From positions 51,191 to 115,190 of the forward strand of contig JABHEG010000043.1 of NCBI GenBank assembly GCA_018676675.1: DNA of 64,000 nt. The letters run 5' to 3'. The notes under the pieces were generated by a model that saw only the letters and a program-made list of their open reading frames with translations, ran no database searches and was not told the origin of the DNA. The stretch is from Lentisphaerota bacterium. GTDB taxonomy: Bacteria; Verrucomicrobiota; Lentisphaeria; Oligosphaerales; JABHEG01. Position numbers and translations under genes: made by a program. The number at the start of each line of letters is the position of its first letter. Positions within the stretch are counted from its first letter, which is position 1. Below, one piece after another: positions 62,038 to 64,000 of the stretch.

Positions 62038-63642
62038 TCACTCAGCCGCCACACGTATCGTGTGCTCCGCAGGACGCGCTCCGCGCCCGTCCTTGTCCCA
62101 GACAATCAGGCTCACCACGTAAGCTCCGGCCTTCTCGTAGGTGTACGTGGCTATCGGCGTATTCACGGGGATACCGGCACCGAGGTCCCAGAGCACATGA
62201 TCAACCTCCGCGGAGCCGGCAATCGACGTGCTCCGAAACTCAACCGACTCCCCGACGCAAGCCGTATCGGGGGCTTCCATTGAGGCCGTTGGTGGTGTGC
62301 CGTAGTCCCCCATGCTCTTCATCTTGGTGCTCCCCCCATTCCCTGAGACAAGATTGCCCCTCCACACAAGCGTGTCGCCGGGGTATTGGTTGATTGCCCC
62401 AGCCGCGTTGTTCGTGATGACGTTGTCAATGAATGAGATGTGGTTGACATCTTTGCCCGACGTGACCTGGATGCCCAGGGCACCATTGTCGGTGATCCGA
62501 TTGCTGTCGAATGTCACATACTCGGCGTGGTCGTTGAAGCGGATCCCGCTACCATCATGCCCCGGGTACTGGGCCGACGGGTGCCCCTTTTTCATGTGGC
62601 TGAAGCGGTTCTTGTAGAAATAAAGGCAGTGGATCCGCTTCTCTTCGGAAGGCCCTTGGATCTGCAATCCCCACGTGCTGCAGTTGACGAAGCTGTTGCG
62701 GCTCCAGAACATATAACGCTGCCAGCCCGAGAGGGAGATGCCCTGCTTCTGTCCGTAGTTGATGATGTTGTCGGTGACCACCCCGTCAGGTCCGCCGCCG
62801 CCCTCGATGCCGTAAGATCCCCACGTGCCTTCCGGATCCAGCACGATGTTGCGGCGTACAGCGCAGTTCGCACTCACAATGCTCAACCCGTGGTCCACGA
62901 TATTGTCCTCGACGACCGTCCGCACACTCCGACTGTGGACCTCAATGGCAAACGCGATGCCGTGGGACCCGGTAATGACGTTTTCCCGGATGATCGCGTC
63001 GCCCGAACCGTTGTTCGTGAAGATCCCCCCACGCCCCGTGTTGTGAATATGGTTCCGCTCAATGAGGTTGCCGGAGCACGGCTCCCCAAGGCGCATGCCG
63101 GCACCCCAGGGATCGTCCGGAGCCATGTTGCGGATCACGTTGTCGCTGATCGTTGTGTTCGACGCCCGGGAGCAGAGAATGCCGTGAGGACCAAACGCCC
63201 CGGTGTCGACGAAATTCTCGATGATAAGGTGGTGGAGATACACCCGTTCACACTGGGAAGCGACGATCCCCTGCTGCGACTTCGGGTGGTTGCAGCCATC
63301 AATTCCAAGGTGCGACACCTCCACATCCTCCACTTTGGTGATGCGGAAGAAGCAGTGGGACTTCTCGCCGATATGCACCAGCCGCGTGGCATCGCCCCCC
63401 ATGCCTCTCACGGCGACCCCCGTCTTCAAAGCAACCTGTGCGTCGAAGGCAAACGTCCCCGCAGGCACGAGGACGCAATCACCGGGCTGGGCCTGTTCGA
63501 CCGCCGCCACGAAGGCGGCCACATCGCTTTTCCCGTCGTCGGAAGCGGCCCCAAAATCGATCACCGACAGCTCAGCGGCCTGCACTCCCCCCGCCAGCAG
63601 ACACGATGCGGCCAGGACCTGCAGCACTCTGGAACAATTCAT
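62038..63642 (-). CDS. secreted beta-helix protein with C-terminal PKD domain
   Basis: The protein has 534 residues with a signal peptide (VLQVLAASCLLAGGVQAAEL). The opening SVIDFGAASDDGKSDVAAF is the pectate-lyase-3/GH28-like start, and DCVLVPAGTFAFDAQVALKT follows. Regular beta-helix turns run to about residue 430 (LIERNHIHNTGRGGIFTNNG). A PKD domain ends the chain (PPTASMEAPDTACVGESVEF; YEKAGAYVVSLIVWDKDG). The PKD unit probably spaces or binds substrate. No GH28 catalytic Asp pair is clear, so lyase or binding activity is open. AGGGA lies nine nt before ATG 63642. Confidence 0.85.
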   Translation of the reverse strand: MNCSRVLQVLAASCLLAGGVQAAELSVIDFGAASDDGKSDVAAFVAAVEQAQPGDCVLVPAGTFAFDAQVALKTGVAVRGMGGDATRLVHIGEKSHCFFRITKVEDVEVSHLGIDGCNHPKSQQGIVASQCERVYLHHLIIENFVDTGAFGPHGILCSRASNTTISDNVIRNMAPDDPWGAGMRLGEPCSGNLIERNHIHNTGRGGIFTNNGSGDAIIRENVITGSHGIAFAIEVHSRSVRTVVEDNIVDHGLSIVSANCAVRRNIVLDPEGTWGSYGIEGGGGPDGVVTDNIINYGQKQGISLSGWQRYMFWSRNSFVNCSTWGLQIQGPSEEKRIHCLYFYKNRFSHMKKGHPSAQYPGHDGSGIRFNDHAEYVTFDSNRITDNGALGIQVTSGKDVNHISFIDNVITNNAAGAINQYPGDTLVWRGNLVSGNGGSTKMKSMGDYGTPPTASMEAPDTACVGESVEFRSTSIAGSAEVDHVLWDLGAGIPVNTPIATYTYEKAGAYVVSLIVWDKDGRGARPAEHTIRVAAE

Positions 63643-63739
63643 CAGTGTAGTCCCTTAATCATCAGATCACGTCACCCCCGGGGCCTCCCGGCACGGCAAG
63701 CTACCGCGTGATTTCCCCCGGCGCAATGGCGCCCCCGCC

Positions 63740-63862
63740 CTGGAGGCCGGTTATCCCTAACCGGGAAACTGTCGGTCGGCCCGGCCGGAGCTCGAGAGGA
63801 GCTTCCTGGAGGCCGGTTATCCCTAACCGGTGCTTTCGTTCTCCAAAAGGGCTTTCTGGAGG
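63740..63862. repeat. spaced direct repeats of a 25-bp palindrome
   Basis: A 25-bp unit, beginning CTGGAGGCCGGTTATCCC, occurs at 63740-63764 and 63806-63830. A 7-bp start of a third lies at 63856-63862. The period is 66 nt at first. Each unit holds CCGGTTA-TCCC-TAACCGG. Confidence 0.85.
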
Positions 63863-63931
63863 ATCACCCCGACAAAAGCACGTTCGATCTTGTAACTATC
63901 TATTATAAAGCAGGTTGCGACTCTTTTGTTG

Positions 63932-63980
63932 CTTGATCGACAGGCGCTTTCAGCTATATTGTAGACGCCTGTCAATCAAG
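63932..63980 (+). promoter_or_regulatory. promoter with a 15-bp inverted-repeat operator
   Basis: CTTGATCGACAGGCG (63932-63946) and its reverse complement (63966-63980) match at 14 of 15 positions. Within the left arm lies -35 TTGATC (63933-63938), and 16 nt later -10 TATATT (63955-63960). The right arm runs into the AAGGAG ribosome site (63978-63983). The area is AT-rich compared with its surroundings. Confidence 0.75.
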
Positions 63981-63994
63981 GAGTTACGGCTCAA

Positions 63995-64000
63995 ATGAGA
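63995..64000 (+). CDS. start of a gene cut by the right edge
   Basis: ATG AGA begins 11 nt after AAGGAG and directly follows the promoter/operator. Only two codons are visible, so the product cannot be named. Its operator layout suggests tight control. Confidence 0.45.

Noticed and set aside
63740..63862. Short CRISPR-like repeats
   Set aside because: Only two full units, the unit is a palindrome, and the intervals differ in length (41 and 25 nt).
1..64000. tRNA, rRNA or classic riboswitch genes
   Set aside because: I looked in the gaps for cloverleaf-type arms, ribosomal RNA signatures and known aptamer cores and saw none; the gaps contain palindromic repeats instead.

Overview
The window is GC-rich bacterial DNA (roughly 60% GC by eye) packed with large secreted proteins for handling polysaccharides. 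Several traits point to the PVC group or a look-alike such as Lentisphaerota, Kiritimatiellota, Planctomycetota, Hydrogenedentota or Armatimonadota: a type IV pilin-like protein ending in an H-X9-DG motif, four DUF4838 proteins, two formylglycine sulfatases, many right-handed beta-helix proteins, and palindromic repeats in nearly every large gap. The phylum is an inference. I saw no rRNA, tRNA, ribosomal protein or other marker gene.

Layout. 1-2.8 kb: a beta-propeller gene cut by the left edge, a decayed stretch, and an AAA/DUF4143 ATPase with its own promoter. 2.9-11.9 kb (minus): a beta-helix protein, a 1209-residue lipoprotein glycosidase, a pilin-like protein and an oligogalacturonate-lyase-like propeller. 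12.0-14.9 kb (plus): a pectate-lyase-like beta-helix protein followed 2 nt later by a secreted WD40 protein. 15.5-21.6 kb (minus): five proteins without visible signal peptides (sulfatase, M24/creatinase-like, PIG-L deacetylase, NodB-type deacetylase, fucose/arabinose-isomerase-like). A 56-bp tandem array lies between the first two. 22-33.3 kb (minus): a beta-helix protein, a beta-galactosidase-like giant, an unknown secreted protein, a sialidase-like protein and an all-helical protein. 33.4-55.2 kb: four DUF4838 proteins, a HEAT/beta-helix fusion of 1264 residues, a second sulfatase and a 1633-residue GH42-like enzyme. 55.2-63.6 kb: a heparinase II/III-like lyase, a membrane-anchored low-complexity protein, a GH99/WbsX-like enzyme and two more beta-helix or pectate-lyase proteins. 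The right edge holds a strong promoter with a 15-bp inverted repeat and the first two codons of a plus-strand gene.

How the genes may work together (inference). Secreted lyases, beta-helix proteins, glycosidases and sulfatases would open a decorated, acidic and probably sulfated and acetylated glycan outside the cytoplasm. The signal-peptide-free set at 15.5-21.6 kb would finish small products inside: desulfation, N- or O-deacetylation, then aldose-ketose isomerisation. No SusC/SusD pair, transporter, sensor or regulator is visible, so uptake and control must lie elsewhere, possibly just beyond the right edge.

The intergenic DNA is as distinctive as the genes. It holds several families of long, near-perfect inverted repeats, some with copies tens of kilobases apart. 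No transposase or RAYT gene is present to explain them.
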